64,000 nucleotides of DNA from Novosphingobium sp. SG919 (lineage in GTDB: Bacteria > Pseudomonadota > Alphaproteobacteria > Sphingomonadales > Sphingomonadaceae). The notes beneath the pieces are model-generated. The model made no database searches, was not told the DNA's origin, and saw nothing but the letters and a program-made list of their open reading frames with translations. Below, in pieces: positions 34,697-44,620 of this stretch. Numbering within the stretch: the first letter of the stretch is position 1; every line of letters starts with the position of its first letter. The position numbers and the translations under genes were made by a program. The DNA lies in NCBI RefSeq assembly GCF_012932495.1, contig NZ_JABCNG010000003.1, positions 248,001-312,000 on the forward strand, given 5' to 3'.

Positions 34697-35377
34697 TCAG
34701 TGCTGCGTGAAATCGGGCTTCCACCACTGGGGGAACGTGCGATGCAGCGCATCGACGCGGGCCACGTCCCAGCGCAGGATATAGGGATGGCGCGGGTTGC
34801 GCAGCGCAAAGTCCTGGTGTTCCTCGGGGCCGGGGTAGAAACCGCGCCACGGCTCGATCCGCGTCACGATCGGCCGTTTCCACAGCTTGAGCGCCTTGAG
34901 CTGGGCGACATAGGCGCGCGCGACGCGGGCCTGTTCGGGCCCGATCGGCACCAGCGCGTTGCGGTATTGCGGGCCCACGTCGGGTTCCTGGCGATCCAGC
35001 TGGGTGGGATCGCTCGCCACCCCGAAGAAGACCTGGAGCAGTTGGTCATAGCGGATGCGCGCCGGATCATAAGTCACGCGGATCGATTCGGCGTGGCCGG
35101 TGGTGCCGGTGCTGACGGTCTCGTAATCGGCATCGGCAGCGCGGCCGCCTTCAAAGCCGGAAACCACGCTGGTCACGCCGGTAAGATGGCTGAACACAGC
35201 CTCCATGCCCCAATAGCAGCCGCCGGCGAACACCGCGGTCTTGGTACCGGGCGCTTCATGCGCGGGGATGATCGCGGCGGGCGCCTTGACCGGCGCATCG
35301 GCATGCGCGGGCTGAAGGCAGGCTGCCAGGGCGGTGGTCAATGCCGCCCCCAACAGGCGCAGGGAGCGGCGCGCCAT
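34697..35377 (-). CDS. msrA: Exported peptide methionine sulfoxide reductase MsrA
   Basis: MsrA reduces the S-epimer of methionine sulfoxide. The 226-residue product has the catalytic-cysteine motif AVFAGGCYWGMEAVF (family GCFWG with Phe to Tyr), YDPARIRYDQLLQVFF, and QYRNALVP. Unlike cytoplasmic MsrA it begins with a signal sequence ending in ALAAC, a lipobox-like pattern, so it is probably secreted or a lipoprotein that repairs envelope proteins. It starts at ATG 35377 and overlaps the stop of a 50-residue membrane protein gene by one base. A GTG at 35380 is an alternative start. Confidence 0.9.
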   Translation of the reverse strand: MARRSLRLLGAALTTALAACLQPAHADAPVKAPAAIIPAHEAPGTKTAVFAGGCYWGMEAVFSHLTGVTSVVSGFEGGRAADADYETVSTGTTGHAESIRVTYDPARIRYDQLLQVFFGVASDPTQLDRQEPDVGPQYRNALVPIGPEQARVARAYVAQLKALKLWKRPIVTRIEPWRGFYPGPEEHQDFALRNPRHPYILRWDVARVDALHRTFPQWWKPDFTQH

Positions 35378-35529
35378 CACTGGTCAGACCCCACGGTGGG
35401 CGCAGCCGAGGCGGCAGCCACGGGCGCAAAGACATGGGCCTCGTTGAACACCGTCACGCCCATGGCCACGGCGCCGATCGCGAAGCCGACCAGGAGCGAG
35501 CGGAAAAAATCCTTACGAAACAAGCCCAT
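35377..35529 (-). CDS. Small 50-residue membrane protein upstream of msrA
   Basis: This short gene reads MGLFRKDFFRSLLVGFAIGA and then a single hydrophobic segment through AVAMGVTVF, ending with a polar Ala/Pro-rich tail (TVGSDQ). One membrane helix with basic N-terminal residues predicts an inside N-terminus and a periplasmic tail. Its TGA shares one base with the msrA ATG (TGATG), so the two are translationally coupled. The function is unknown; it may tether or support the exported MsrA. Start ATG 35529; the ribosome-binding site is weak. Coding-like composition and the exact overlap support a real gene. Confidence 0.65.
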   Translation of the reverse strand: MGLFRKDFFRSLLVGFAIGAVAMGVTVFNEAHVFAPVAAASAAPTVGSDQ

Positions 35530-35659
35530 TTAGATAATCCGGTTATAATCAGTTGCAAAACGCTACTTAGCACGAAAGCGTAGCGCGCCCTAGTCCCAGA
35601 CCCTCTCTCACACCCGCTTCCATCGGCGAGCTGTGCATATTGTTCGACGAACGACAAAT

Positions 35660-36448
35660 TCAGGCGCGCAGCGTCACCCATACCGGCGCATGGTCGCTGG
35701 CCTTTTCCCGCCCACGATGGGCCTTGTCCACGCCCGCGCCGGCCAGTCGGTCCGCCAGTTCGGGGGACAGCAGCGCGTGATCGATGCGAAAGCCGTGGTC
35801 GCGCTGCCAGGCGCCGGCCTGGTAATCCCAGAACGTCCACAGCCCGCCCTGCGGATGGTGCAGGCCGATGGCGTCGGTCCAGCCGGCGGCGAGCAGGCGG
35901 TTATAGGCATCGCGCGATTCGGGCTGCATCAGCGCATCGCTGGCCATCGCGCGCGTGTCCCAGATATCGTTGTCGCGCGGGATCACGTTGTAATCCCCCA
36001 GGATCGCCGCGGGCACTTCCTCGGCCCAGATCTGGCCCATGCGGGCGTGCAGCCGGTCCATCCAGCGCAGCTTGTAATCGAACTTGGGCCCAGGCTGCGG
36101 ATTGCCGTTGGGCAGGTAGATGCACACCACGCGCAGGCCGAAGACATCGGCTTCGAGATAGCGGGAATGCTCGTCCTCGGGCTCTCCGGCCAGGCCGCGC
36201 TGCACTTCGACCGGCTTTTCACCATCGGCGAGGATGGCCACGCCGTTGAACCCCTTCTGCCCGTGCCAGATGGCGTGATAGCCGATCTTCTCGAACTCTT
36301 CGGCGGGGAAGCCTTCGTCCTGCGTCTTGATTTCCTGCAGGCAGGCCACGCTGGGCCGGGTTTCGGCCAGCCATTCCAGCAGGCGCGGCAGGCGCGCCTT
36401 GATGCCGTTGATATTGAAGCTGGCCAGCTTCAGCGGTGCACCGCTCAC
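35660..36448 (-). CDS. xthA: Exodeoxyribonuclease III
   Basis: This AP endonuclease and 3'-5' exonuclease acts in base-excision repair. The 262-residue product has the endonuclease/exonuclease/phosphatase fold residues: [22 protein letters not shown] with the metal-binding glutamate, [23 protein letters not shown], and the C-terminal DHAPVWVTL histidine-aspartate pair. The start is a GTG at 36448 that overlaps the TGA of the ErpA-type gene (GTGA), so it depends on translation of that gene. Confidence 0.95.
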   Translation of the reverse strand: MSGAPLKLASFNINGIKARLPRLLEWLAETRPSVACLQEIKTQDEGFPAEEFEKIGYHAIWHGQKGFNGVAILADGEKPVEVQRGLAGEPEDEHSRYLEADVFGLRVVCIYLPNGNPQPGPKFDYKLRWMDRLHARMGQIWAEEVPAAILGDYNVIPRDNDIWDTRAMASDALMQPESRDAYNRLLAAGWTDAIGLHHPQGGLWTFWDYQAGAWQRDHGFRIDHALLSPELADRLAGAGVDKAHRGREKASDHAPVWVTLRA

Positions 36449-36792
36449 ACCGAGAAACTCGCGCCGCAGCCACAGCCCGATGCCGCATTGGGATTGGTCA
36501 CGCGGAACGCGGCGCCGCCCAGCGATTCGACGTAGTCGACCGTCGCGCCACCGACCAGGTCGAGGCTGACGGTATCGACCACCAGTTGCACGCCGTCGGT
36601 TTCGACCACCACGTCGTCTTCCTCCACGCCCTCGGCCAGGCCGAAGCGATACTGGAAGCCGGAACAGCCGCCCCCCTCCACCGCCAGCCGCAGGATCGCA
36701 GGCCTTGCCTGCTTGGCCGCGATCGTGGCCACGCGCGCGGCGGCCGAGGGGGCCAGGGTGATGGGTGACGGGATGATCGGGGGCTGGCTCAT
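36445..36792 (-). CDS. erpA: A-type iron-sulfur carrier (ErpA-like)
   Basis: A 115-residue HesB/IscA-family protein that delivers Fe-S clusters to target enzymes. The three conserved cysteines are present: C43 in GGGCSGFQY and C107/C109 in [23 protein letters not shown] is characteristic of the ErpA branch. Start ATG 36792 is chosen over an upstream frame extension. Coupling to xthA is by a GTGA overlap. Clients in this window include the 4Fe-4S fumarase. Confidence 0.9.
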   Translation of the reverse strand: MSQPPIIPSPITLAPSAAARVATIAAKQARPAILRLAVEGGGCSGFQYRFGLAEGVEEDDVVVETDGVQLVVDTVSLDLVGGATVDYVESLGGAAFRVTNPNAASGCGCGASFSV

Positions 36793-36887
36793 GTCATGGC
36801 AGATAGGCGCGCCGCCCCTGCCGCTCAAGGGCCAGCGAAAAGATCAGGCGTGGACACTGCCCGCCCGAAGCCGGTAGCACGGCGGCC

Positions 36888-37634
36888 ATGACCACGCCGA
36901 TGCCTCCCAGCTTTCACCCCGGCCCGCACGGATTGCGCCTGGCCACCCGCTTCGTGCCCGGGACCGGGCCAGCTCTGGTGTTCCTGCCGGGCTATATGTC
37001 GGACATGGCCGGCGGCAAGGCGCAGGCGGTGCTCGATTGGGCCGTGGCGCAGGGGCGCCCGTGCCTGCTGCTCGATTATTCCGGCTGCGGCCTTTCGGAA
37101 GGGGACTTTGCCCAAGGCACGCTGGGCCGCTGGCGCGACGAGGTGGTGGCGCTGGTCGCCGCGCATGGCCTGGATCGCGTGGTGCTGATCGGGTCGAGCA
37201 TGGGCGGCTGGCTGATGCTGCTGGTAGCCCGCGCGCTGAGCGACAAGGCGCAGGCGCTGGTGGGCCTGGCCGCTGCGCCCGATTTCACCAGCTGGGGCTA
37301 CTCGGCCGCGCAGCAGGCGGCGCTGGCAGCGGGCGAAACGATATTCGAAGACAATCCCTATGGCCCCGAACCGACGCCCACCCACGCGGCGTTCTGGGCC
37401 GATGGGCAGGCACAATTGCAATTGAACGATACCGTTCCATTCGATGGCCCCGTGCGGCTGATCCACGGGCAGGCCGATCCCGATGTGCCGTGGGACATCT
37501 CGATCAGGCTGGCCGCCGCGCTGCGTTCAGCCGATGTGCAGGTGCACCTGATCAAGGACGGCGACCATCGCCTGTCGCGCCCGCAGGACATTGCCGTGCT
37601 GCTGGCCACGCTGAACAGCCTTTTGACCGAATAG
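36888..37634 (+). CDS. Alpha/beta hydrolase (ABHD10-like)
   Basis: A 248-residue cytoplasmic serine hydrolase with the oxyanion region VFLPGYMSDMAGGKA, YSGCGLSEGDF, the nucleophile elbow GSSMGGW, the acid in HGQADPDVPW and the histidine in DGDHRLSRP. This resembles the ABHD10/acyl-protein thioesterase-like branch. It diverges from the ErpA gene. The TPR gene follows after seven bases. The substrate is not known. Confidence 0.85.
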   Translation: MTTPMPPSFHPGPHGLRLATRFVPGTGPALVFLPGYMSDMAGGKAQAVLDWAVAQGRPCLLLDYSGCGLSEGDFAQGTLGRWRDEVVALVAAHGLDRVVLIGSSMGGWLMLLVARALSDKAQALVGLAAAPDFTSWGYSAAQQAALAAGETIFEDNPYGPEPTPTHAAFWADGQAQLQLNDTVPFDGPVRLIHGQADPDVPWDISIRLAAALRSADVQVHLIKDGDHRLSRPQDIAVLLATLNSLLTE

Positions 37635-37641
37635 AGCCCCC

Positions 37642-38541
37642 ATGCTGCTGGCCGCTGCCCTTCTCGCTTCGTCGCTTTCTCCCGTCTGGCACCAGATCGG
37701 GCCCAATCCCCGGCCGATGGAATTCGGCGCGCTGCCCACCCCCGGCCGGCGCAAGGCGGCACAGGCAGACGATGGCCCGCCGCCCGAAAAACACGATCGG
37801 CTGGCCGATTGCCTGACCGTGGGGCGCAGCAACCCCGACCTGGCGATCAGCCTGGCGCGGCATTGGCTCGATGAAGTGAAGCTGGCGTCAGAGCGGGTGC
37901 GCGCCAACCAGTGCCTGGGCATGATGCTAAGCCAGCAAGGCGATTTCGAAGGCGCGCAGGCGGCCTTTGGCGAAGCGGTGGGCCTCATCCCCGAAGCGCA
38001 GGCGGTGGGCGCCGTGCCGCTGATGGCCATGGCCGGCAATGCCGCGCTGGCCGCCGGCAAGCCGCAGGACGCATTGACCTGGCTGAATCGCGCGCTGGTG
38101 GTGCGCGGCTTTGCCGACAACCTGGCGCTTTCGGCGATCCAGAACGACCGCGCCCGCGCGCTGGTGGCGCTGAACCGCAATGCCGATGCCGCCACCGCCC
38201 TTGCCAGATCGCACGAACTGGCGCCCCAGAACGCCGAGGGCTGGTTGCTGTCCGCCACGCTGCACCGCCGGGACAAAGACCTGGTGGCCGCCCAGCACGA
38301 TATCGAGGAAGCCGCCCGCCTGGCCCCACGCGATCCTGCCGTGGGCGTGGAAGCCGGGGTGATCGCCATGCTGGGCAATCGCGAGGATGCGGCACGGCAA
38401 TCGTGGCAATCGGTGGTGGCCATGGCCCCGGCGAGCGACGAAGCGCGCGTGGCGCGCGGATACCTTGAACAGATCGGCGCGGCCCCCACATCCATTCCTG
38501 CTCCCCCCGATCCGGGCCAGGATAAGGAAATCACGCGATGA
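37642..38541 (+). CDS. TPR-repeat protein
   Basis: A 299-residue protein beginning with a short hydrophobic segment (LLAAALLASSLSPVW) that may be a signal peptide, then helical tetratricopeptide repeats such as ERVRANQCLGMMLSQQGDFEGAQAAFGEA and NAEGWLLSATLHRRDKDLVAAQHDIEEAARLAP. TPRs bind proteins; the partner is unknown. Its TGA overlaps the ATG of the luciferase-like gene (ATGA), and it follows the hydrolase by seven bases, so three genes form one unit. The C-terminal tail is Pro-rich. Confidence 0.8.
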   Translation: MLLAAALLASSLSPVWHQIGPNPRPMEFGALPTPGRRKAAQADDGPPPEKHDRLADCLTVGRSNPDLAISLARHWLDEVKLASERVRANQCLGMMLSQQGDFEGAQAAFGEAVGLIPEAQAVGAVPLMAMAGNAALAAGKPQDALTWLNRALVVRGFADNLALSAIQNDRARALVALNRNADAATALARSHELAPQNAEGWLLSATLHRRDKDLVAAQHDIEEAARLAPRDPAVGVEAGVIAMLGNREDAARQSWQSVVAMAPASDEARVARGYLEQIGAAPTSIPAPPDPGQDKEITR

Positions 38542-39533
38542 AACTGTCCGTTCTCGATCTGGTGCCGGTGATCGAGGGCGGCACCCTGCCCCAAGCCATG
38601 GCCGATGCCGCACTGCTGGCCAAGGCTGCCGAAGAGGCCGGCTACAACCGCTATTGGGTGGCAGAGCACCATGGCATGCCCGGCATCGCCGGCGCGGCGG
38701 TTTCGGTCGTGCTTGCCCATGTGGGGCACCACACCCGGACCATTCGCCTGGGCGCAGGCGGGATCATGCTGCCCAACCACAACCCGCTGGTGATTGCCGA
38801 ACAGTTCGGCGCGCTCGACGCGCTCTATCCCGGCCGGATCGACCTGGGCCTGGGCCGTGCGCCGGGCGCGGACCAGCGCATCGTGCGCGCCCTGCGCAAG
38901 GACGTGAACCGCGCGGCCGAGGATTTCCCGGCCGACGTGGTGGAATTGCAGGCGCAATTTGCCGGCGACCCGCGCCTGCCGCTGGCCGCCACGCCCGGCC
39001 ACGGCGCCAACGTGGACTTGTGGATCCTGGGCTCCAGCCTGTTCGGCGCGCAACTGGCCGCGATGCTGGGCCTGCCTTATGCCTTTGCCAGCCATTTCGC
39101 GCCCGATCACCTCGATGGCGCGCTGAAACTCTATCGCGAGCGATTCCAGCCTTCGGCCACGCTCGACCAGCCCTATGTGATGGCGGCGATCAATGTGCTG
39201 TGCGCCCCCAGCGACGAGGAAGCGCAGTTCCTGGCGAGCAGCCAGGACCAATCGTTCGTGCGCCTGCGCAGCGGCGATCCGGGGCGCCTGCCGCCGCCGA
39301 TCGAAGGCTATCGCGAAACGCTGGCCGCGCCGCAGCGGGCCACGCTCGATCATTTCCGCCAGGTCAGCGCAATCGGCAGCCCGGCCACCGTGCGCGCGGG
39401 GCTCGAAGCGTTCCAGCATCGCACCGGCGCGGACGAACTGATCGTGGCCGGCGCGACTTTCGATCCGGCCTTGCGCCGGCGCTCGCTCGCGCTCACCATG
39501 GATGCGTTGGTGCCCTTAGGCGCAAACACGTAA
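38538..39533 (+). CDS. Luciferase-like flavin monooxygenase (LLM class)
   Basis: A 331-residue TIM-barrel FMN-linked oxidoreductase of the bacterial-luciferase family, YhbW/MsnO8-like branch. Typical stretches are NRYWVAEHHGMPGIAGAA, RTIRLGAGGIMLPNHNPLVIAEQFG, YPGRIDLGLGRAPGAD and, near the end, ADELIVAGATFDP. It probably uses reduced flavin supplied by a separate reductase to oxidise an unknown compound. It is coupled to the TPR gene by an ATGA overlap. Confidence 0.9.
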   Translation: MKLSVLDLVPVIEGGTLPQAMADAALLAKAAEEAGYNRYWVAEHHGMPGIAGAAVSVVLAHVGHHTRTIRLGAGGIMLPNHNPLVIAEQFGALDALYPGRIDLGLGRAPGADQRIVRALRKDVNRAAEDFPADVVELQAQFAGDPRLPLAATPGHGANVDLWILGSSLFGAQLAAMLGLPYAFASHFAPDHLDGALKLYRERFQPSATLDQPYVMAAINVLCAPSDEEAQFLASSQDQSFVRLRSGDPGRLPPPIEGYRETLAAPQRATLDHFRQVSAIGSPATVRAGLEAFQHRTGADELIVAGATFDPALRRRSLALTMDALVPLGANT

Positions 39534-39725
39534 GCGGCTGATGAGGCCGATGGTGATGGTTTCGTGCCATCACCGCGTGTCCACCCCCGCGCGGCGGTTT
39601 GCAATTCAGGTTTCATTCGTTACCACCATACCCAACGCTGAAGACATCGGCGACAACGGCACCAACGATAACGACACGGCGGGCATGATAACCCGACCCG
39701 CCCGGGAATGCAGGAAGCGAACGCC

Positions 39726-42700
39726 ATGGCGACCACGATTGATCCCAACGCCCCAGTTGCGCCTGATGCGGCCGGAGCCCCAGGCGGGGGCGCCGATGCC
39801 GAGCATCTGCCCAATGCCGAGAATCTGGTTGCCGCGCTTGCCGCGCGCCTGGCCGGCGCCCTGCTGCCCGGCGACGAGGTGGATTTCACCGCCGAGCGGC
39901 TGACCGAAGCGGCGCGCTTCACTTTGGCGACCGCGGCGTTGCGCAAGGGGCCCGATGCCGCCGTGGCCATCGAATCGATGGGCGGCCAGCGCGCGCTGCG
40001 CATTGCCGTGATCAACGACGACATGCCGTTCCTGGTGGATTCGATCGCCTCCACCATCACTGCGCAAGGGCTGACCATCGAAAAGCTGCTGCATCCGGTG
40101 CTGGCGGTGCGGCGTGATCCGCTGGGCGCGCTGGTCGATCTGCCGGCCGGCGAGGCGATCGGCGAACTGCGCGAATCGATGATCTACCTGGAAACCGAAC
40201 GCGCCGATGCCAAGGCGCGCCGGGAACTGGCCGCTGCGCTGGCCGCCACGCTGGCCGATGTGCACGCCGCCGTGGCCGATTGGCCGCAGATGCAGGGCCT
40301 GATGCAGCATGATGCGCGCGCCCTGCCCGACCTGGAAGGCGCCGCGCTGCTGCGCTGGCTGGCCGATGGCATGCTGACGCAGCTGGGCCACGTCACCCGC
40401 CACCGCGATGGCACGGTGACCGAGGCGCTGGGCATCTGCCGCGCCACCGACGTGCCGCTGCTCTCGGATGCCTCGTTCGAGCGCGCCTTTGCCTGGTTCG
40501 ACAAGGCCGGCACGCGCGGCGAGGAAGCGGTGCGCATTCCGCTGATCGTCAAGGCCAACCGCATTGCCAACGTGCACCGCCGCGTGCCGCTGGACCTGTT
40601 CCTGGTGCCGGTGGTGGAAGGCGGACGGATCACCGCGCTGTCGGTCCATGCCGGGGTGTGGACGAGTTCGGCCCTGGCGGCGACGCCCGATCGCGTGCCG
40701 CGCATGCGCAGCCAGCTCGATACCCTGATGAACAAGCTGGGCTTCGACCCGGCAGGCCACGCCGGCAAGGCGCTGGTCCATGCGCTGACCGCGCTGCCGC
40801 ACGACTTGCTGATCGGCTTTTCCGATGCCGACCTGGAACGCATCGCCACAACGATGATGGGCCTGGTCGACCGGCCGCGCCCCCGCCTGGCACTGGTGCG
40901 CGCCGCGTTGGAGCGGCACCTCTATGCCTTTGTCTGGCAGCCGCGCGACAGCCAATCGACCGAAGTGCGCGAACAGGTTGCGCGCATGCTGGAACAGGCC
41001 ACCGGCGGCCAGGTCATCGACTGGGCCTTGCAGGTGGAAGGCAGCACCCTGGCGCTGACGCGCTTTGCCATCGACATGCGCGGCGAGGAAGACACCCTGG
41101 CCGATGGCGGCGAAGGCGTGGACGAAGCGGCGTTGGACGAAGCGTTCCAGACCCTGGTGCGCGGCTGGGATGCGGCGGTGGAAGCCGAGCTGGCCAAGAC
41201 CGAGGAACAGAGCCGCGCCGCGGCCATCGCCACCCGCTATGCCCCCGCCTTTCCGGTGGGCTATCGCGCCAACTATGGCGCGGCCGAAGCGGCCGGCGAC
41301 ATTCGCGTGCTGCGCGCGCTGACCGCCGATGATGCCCCGCGCCGCGCGGTGCGGCTGCACCGGCTGAGCGGCGAATCGGCGCTGCGCCTCAAGCTGTACC
41401 AGCGCGAAGGCGCGATCGTGCTGTCCGACGCGGTGCCGGTGCTGGAAAACTTCGGCTTCCGCGCGCTGGAAGAAGTGCCCACCGCACTCGACCATGGCAA
41501 GCTGGGCTTCATCCACGATTTCCTGGTGGCGCATCCGGCCGATACCACGCCCGAGGCGCTGCTGGCGCGATCGACGGCGATCGAGAGCTCGCTGGCCGCC
41601 GTGCTCAACGGCGCGGCCGAGGATGATGCGTTCAATCGCCTGATCGTGGCCGTGGGGCTGACCGCGACCGAGGCCAACTGGCTGCGCGCCTGGTATCGCT
41701 ATTTGCGCCAGGCGGGCATGACGTTTGGCATCGGCACCGTGGTCGATGCGCTGAAGAACGCGGCGGATGTGACGCGCGGCCTGATCGGCCTGTTCCGTGC
41801 GCGCCACGATCCCGCCTTCGTGGGAGAGCGCGGGCGTGCCGCCGAAGCGGCCGCCGAACAGATCCGCGCCGGCCTGGCGCAAGTGGCAGCGATCAACGAC
41901 GACCGCCTGCTGCGCGGTTTCCGCGCCCTGGTCGAAGCGATCCTGCGCACCAATGCCTTTGCCCCGGCTGCGGCCGAAGCCCTGGCTTTCAAGATCGATT
42001 CTTCGCTGGTGCCCGGCCTGCCCAAGCCGGTGCCGTGGCGCGAGATCTTCGTCTATTCGCCGCGTGTGGAAGGCATCCACTTGCGCGCCGGGCCGGTGGC
42101 GCGCGGCGGTCTGCGCTGGTCTGACCGGCGCGACGATTTCCGCACCGAGATCCTGGGCCTGATGAAGGCGCAGCGCGTGAAGAACGCGGTGATCGTGCCG
42201 ACCGGGGCCAAGGGCGGGTTCTATCCCAAGCAATTGCCCGACCCGGTGCGGGAGCGCGAGGCCTGGCTGGCTGAAGGCAAGGGCAGCTACCAGGCGTTCA
42301 TCCGCACGCTGCTGTCGATCACCGACAACATCGTCGATGGCGCGGTGGTGCATCCGCAGGACGTGGTGATCCGCGACGGAGAGGACCCCTATTTCGTGGT
42401 CGCCGCCGACAAGGGCACGGCCACCTTCTCCGACGTGGCCAATGCCATTGCGGCGGAGCGCGATTTCTGGCTGGACGACGCTTTCGCCAGCGGCGGTTCA
42501 AAGGGCTATGACCACAAGGCCATGGGCATCACCGCCAAGGGCGCATGGCTTTCGGTACAACGCCACTTCCTGGAACTGGGCGTGGACGTGCAGGCCGATC
42601 CGGTGCGCGTGGTGGGCGTGGGCGACATGTCGGGCGACGTGTTCGGCAATGGCATGCTGCTGTCCAAGGCACTCAAGATCGTGGCGGCGTTCGACCATCG

Positions 42701-44480
42701 CCACGTGTTCCTTGATCCCGAGCCCGATCCGGCGAAAAGCTGGGAAGAGCGCGCGCGCCTGTTCGCGCTGCCGCGATCGAGCTGGGACGATTACGACAAG
42801 AGCCTGATTTCCGAAGGGGGCGGGGTTTTCCCACGCAGCCTGAAAGCCATTCCCTTGAGCCCGCAAGTGCAGGCGGTGCTGGGCGTGGCCATGGACGAAC
42901 TCGATCCCGACACGCTCATCGCCCTCATCCTGCAGGCACCGGTGGACCTGTTGTGGTTCGGCGGCATCGGCACCTATGTGAAGGCGTCGAGCGAGGCCAA
43001 CGTCAACGTGGGTGATCCGGCCAACGACGCGTTCCGCGTTTCGGCCAATGAAGTGCGTGCCCGGGTGATCGGCGAAGGCGCGAACCTGGGCATGACCCAG
43101 GCCGCGCGCATCGAATATGCCCTGCACGGTGGGCGGGTGAACACCGACTTCATCGACAATTCGGCCGGCGTCGATTGTTCGGACAACGAGGTGAACATCA
43201 AGATCGCGCTGGCCAATGCCAAGCGCGCCGGGCGGTTGGACGAAGATGGCCGCGTTGCCCTGCTGTCCAGCATGACCGACGCGGTGGCGCACCTGGTGCT
43301 GGAGGACAACCGGCTGCAGGCGCTGGGCCTGTCGATCGCCGAACGCGGCGGGGTGCAGGCCGTGCCGGCGCTGACCCGGCTGATCGACGTGCTGGAGGAA
43401 AGCGGCGACCTCGATCGCAAGACCGAAGGGCTGGCCCCGTCCGACGACTATGCCCGCCGCGCTGCCGCCGGCGCCGGGCTGACCCGGCCCGAACTGGCCG
43501 TGCTGGTATCCTCCACCAAGCTGGTGCTGCAGCGCGCGCTGGAAGACAGCCCGGTGGTGGACGATCCGGTGCTGGAAGAGGAACTGCTGGCCGCGTTCCC
43601 CGAAGCGATGCGCGAGACGTTCGAGACCGACATCGTGCACCATCGCCTGCGCCGCGAGATCATCGCGACCAAGCTGGCCAACCGCATCGTCAACCGCCTG
43701 GGCCCGGTTCATCCCTTCGAACTGGCCGAGGAAGAGGGCATGAGCCTGGCGCAAGTGGCGGCGGCCTTTGTCGCGGCCGAACGCCTGCTGGGCCTGGCGG
43801 AAACCTGGGCGCTGCTCGACACCGCGCCGATGGCCGAGGCCTTGCGGCTTTCGCTGTTCGAACGCACCGCGCGCGGCCTGCGCGGCCATATCGCCGACGT
43901 GCTGCGTTCGTGCCATGGCACGCTCAAGCCCGATGCCCTGATCGAAGATCTGTGCGGCGGGGTGGGCCGGCTTTCCCACACCACGGCCGAATTGCTGCGC
44001 GGCGAAGCCCAGGCCCAGGCCCGGCGCCTGGCGCAGGAACTGGCCGACGCAGGCACCCCGGCCGATGTGGTGGAACGGGTGGTGCACCTGTTCGACCTGG
44101 ATGGCGCGATCGGCCTGGCGCACCTGGCCGACGAGCTGGACGTGGATGCGGTGGTGCTGACCGGCGCCTTTGCCGACCTGGGCGCCCAGCTGGGCATCGA
44201 CTGGGCGCAGCAGACCGCAGCGCGGATGAATCCGTCGGACCCGTGGGAGCGGCTGCTGGTGGCGGGCCTTGCCCGCGATTTCCAGCAGATGCGCATGGAA
44301 TTCCTGCGGCGCATGGGCGGCAGCAATCCCGATGCCACGGCCTATGCCTGGCTCAACGCCAAGGCCGATCCGGTGCGCCAGTTGCGCAGCCTGATCGCCC
44401 GCGCCCAGGCCACCGCGGCCGTGACCCCGGCCATGCTGGCGCAGATCGCCAGCCAGGCGCGCAGCCTGCTGCTGCGCTGA
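39726..44480 (+). CDS. gdhB: NAD-specific glutamate dehydrogenase, 180-kDa class
   Basis: This enzyme deaminates glutamate to 2-oxoglutarate using NAD, a catabolic role. The 1584-residue length is that of the large bacterial NAD-GDH class. A long N-terminal region with ACT-like segments (ALRIAVINDDMPFLVDSIASTITAQGLTIE) precedes the catalytic core, where RAGPVARGGLRWSDRRDDFRTEILGLMKAQRVKN and VPTGAKGGFYPKQLPDP hold the substrate lysines, followed by GDMSGDVFGNGML in the nucleotide domain. The start ATG 39726 with AGGAAG is preferred over ATG 39708. A terminator follows. Confidence 0.95.
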   Translation: MATTIDPNAPVAPDAAGAPGGGADAEHLPNAENLVAALAARLAGALLPGDEVDFTAERLTEAARFTLATAALRKGPDAAVAIESMGGQRALRIAVINDDMPFLVDSIASTITAQGLTIEKLLHPVLAVRRDPLGALVDLPAGEAIGELRESMIYLETERADAKARRELAAALAATLADVHAAVADWPQMQGLMQHDARALPDLEGAALLRWLADGMLTQLGHVTRHRDGTVTEALGICRATDVPLLSDASFERAFAWFDKAGTRGEEAVRIPLIVKANRIANVHRRVPLDLFLVPVVEGGRITALSVHAGVWTSSALAATPDRVPRMRSQLDTLMNKLGFDPAGHAGKALVHALTALPHDLLIGFSDADLERIATTMMGLVDRPRPRLALVRAALERHLYAFVWQPRDSQSTEVREQVARMLEQATGGQVIDWALQVEGSTLALTRFAIDMRGEEDTLADGGEGVDEAALDEAFQTLVRGWDAAVEAELAKTEEQSRAAAIATRYAPAFPVGYRANYGAAEAAGDIRVLRALTADDAPRRAVRLHRLSGESALRLKLYQREGAIVLSDAVPVLENFGFRALEEVPTALDHGKLGFIHDFLVAHPADTTPEALLARSTAIESSLAAVLNGAAEDDAFNRLIVAVGLTATEANWLRAWYRYLRQAGMTFGIGTVVDALKNAADVTRGLIGLFRARHDPAFVGERGRAAEAAAEQIRAGLAQVAAINDDRLLRGFRALVEAILRTNAFAPAAAEALAFKIDSSLVPGLPKPVPWREIFVYSPRVEGIHLRAGPVARGGLRWSDRRDDFRTEILGLMKAQRVKNAVIVPTGAKGGFYPKQLPDPVREREAWLAEGKGSYQAFIRTLLSITDNIVDGAVVHPQDVVIRDGEDPYFVVAADKGTATFSDVANAIAAERDFWLDDAFASGGSKGYDHKAMGITAKGAWLSVQRHFLELGVDVQADPVRVVGVGDMSGDVFGNGMLLSKALKIVAAFDHRHVFLDPEPDPAKSWEERARLFALPRSSWDDYDKSLISEGGGVFPRSLKAIPLSPQVQAVLGVAMDELDPDTLIALILQAPVDLLWFGGIGTYVKASSEANVNVGDPANDAFRVSANEVRARVIGEGANLGMTQAARIEYALHGGRVNTDFIDNSAGVDCSDNEVNIKIALANAKRAGRLDEDGRVALLSSMTDAVAHLVLEDNRLQALGLSIAERGGVQAVPALTRLIDVLEESGDLDRKTEGLAPSDDYARRAAAGAGLTRPELAVLVSSTKLVLQRALEDSPVVDDPVLEEELLAAFPEAMRETFETDIVHHRLRREIIATKLANRIVNRLGPVHPFELAEEEGMSLAQVAAAFVAAERLLGLAETWALLDTAPMAEALRLSLFERTARGLRGHIADVLRSCHGTLKPDALIEDLCGGVGRLSHTTAELLRGEAQAQARRLAQELADAGTPADVVERVVHLFDLDGAIGLAHLADELDVDAVVLTGAFADLGAQLGIDWAQQTAARMNPSDPWERLLVAGLARDFQQMRMEFLRRMGGSNPDATAYAWLNAKADPVRQLRSLIARAQATAAVTPAMLAQIASQARSLLLR

Positions 44481-44491
44481 GCGGCCCTTGT

Positions 44492-44536
44492 GCCGGCATT
44501 GGCAACGCACCCGATGGGCGCATTGCAAATGCCGGC
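44492..44536 (+). terminator. Terminator after NAD-GDH
   Basis: A long imperfect inverted repeat pairs GCCGGCATTGGCAACG with CATTGCAAATGCCGGC around a GC-rich loop, and an A/T-rich stretch follows. Confidence 0.65.
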
Positions 44537-44620
44537 TTGAGCAAAAATTATGGCGCGTGCGCGCTTGACGCGCCGCGCCGTTTGCCCACAAGCCTCCTCC
44601 CCGCGTGAGAGGAGGACTTC

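Noticed and set aside
39606..42353. Long minus-strand frame opposite NAD-glutamate dehydrogenase
   Set aside because: Shadow of a well-supported gene; low-complexity His/Gln/Arg-rich product.
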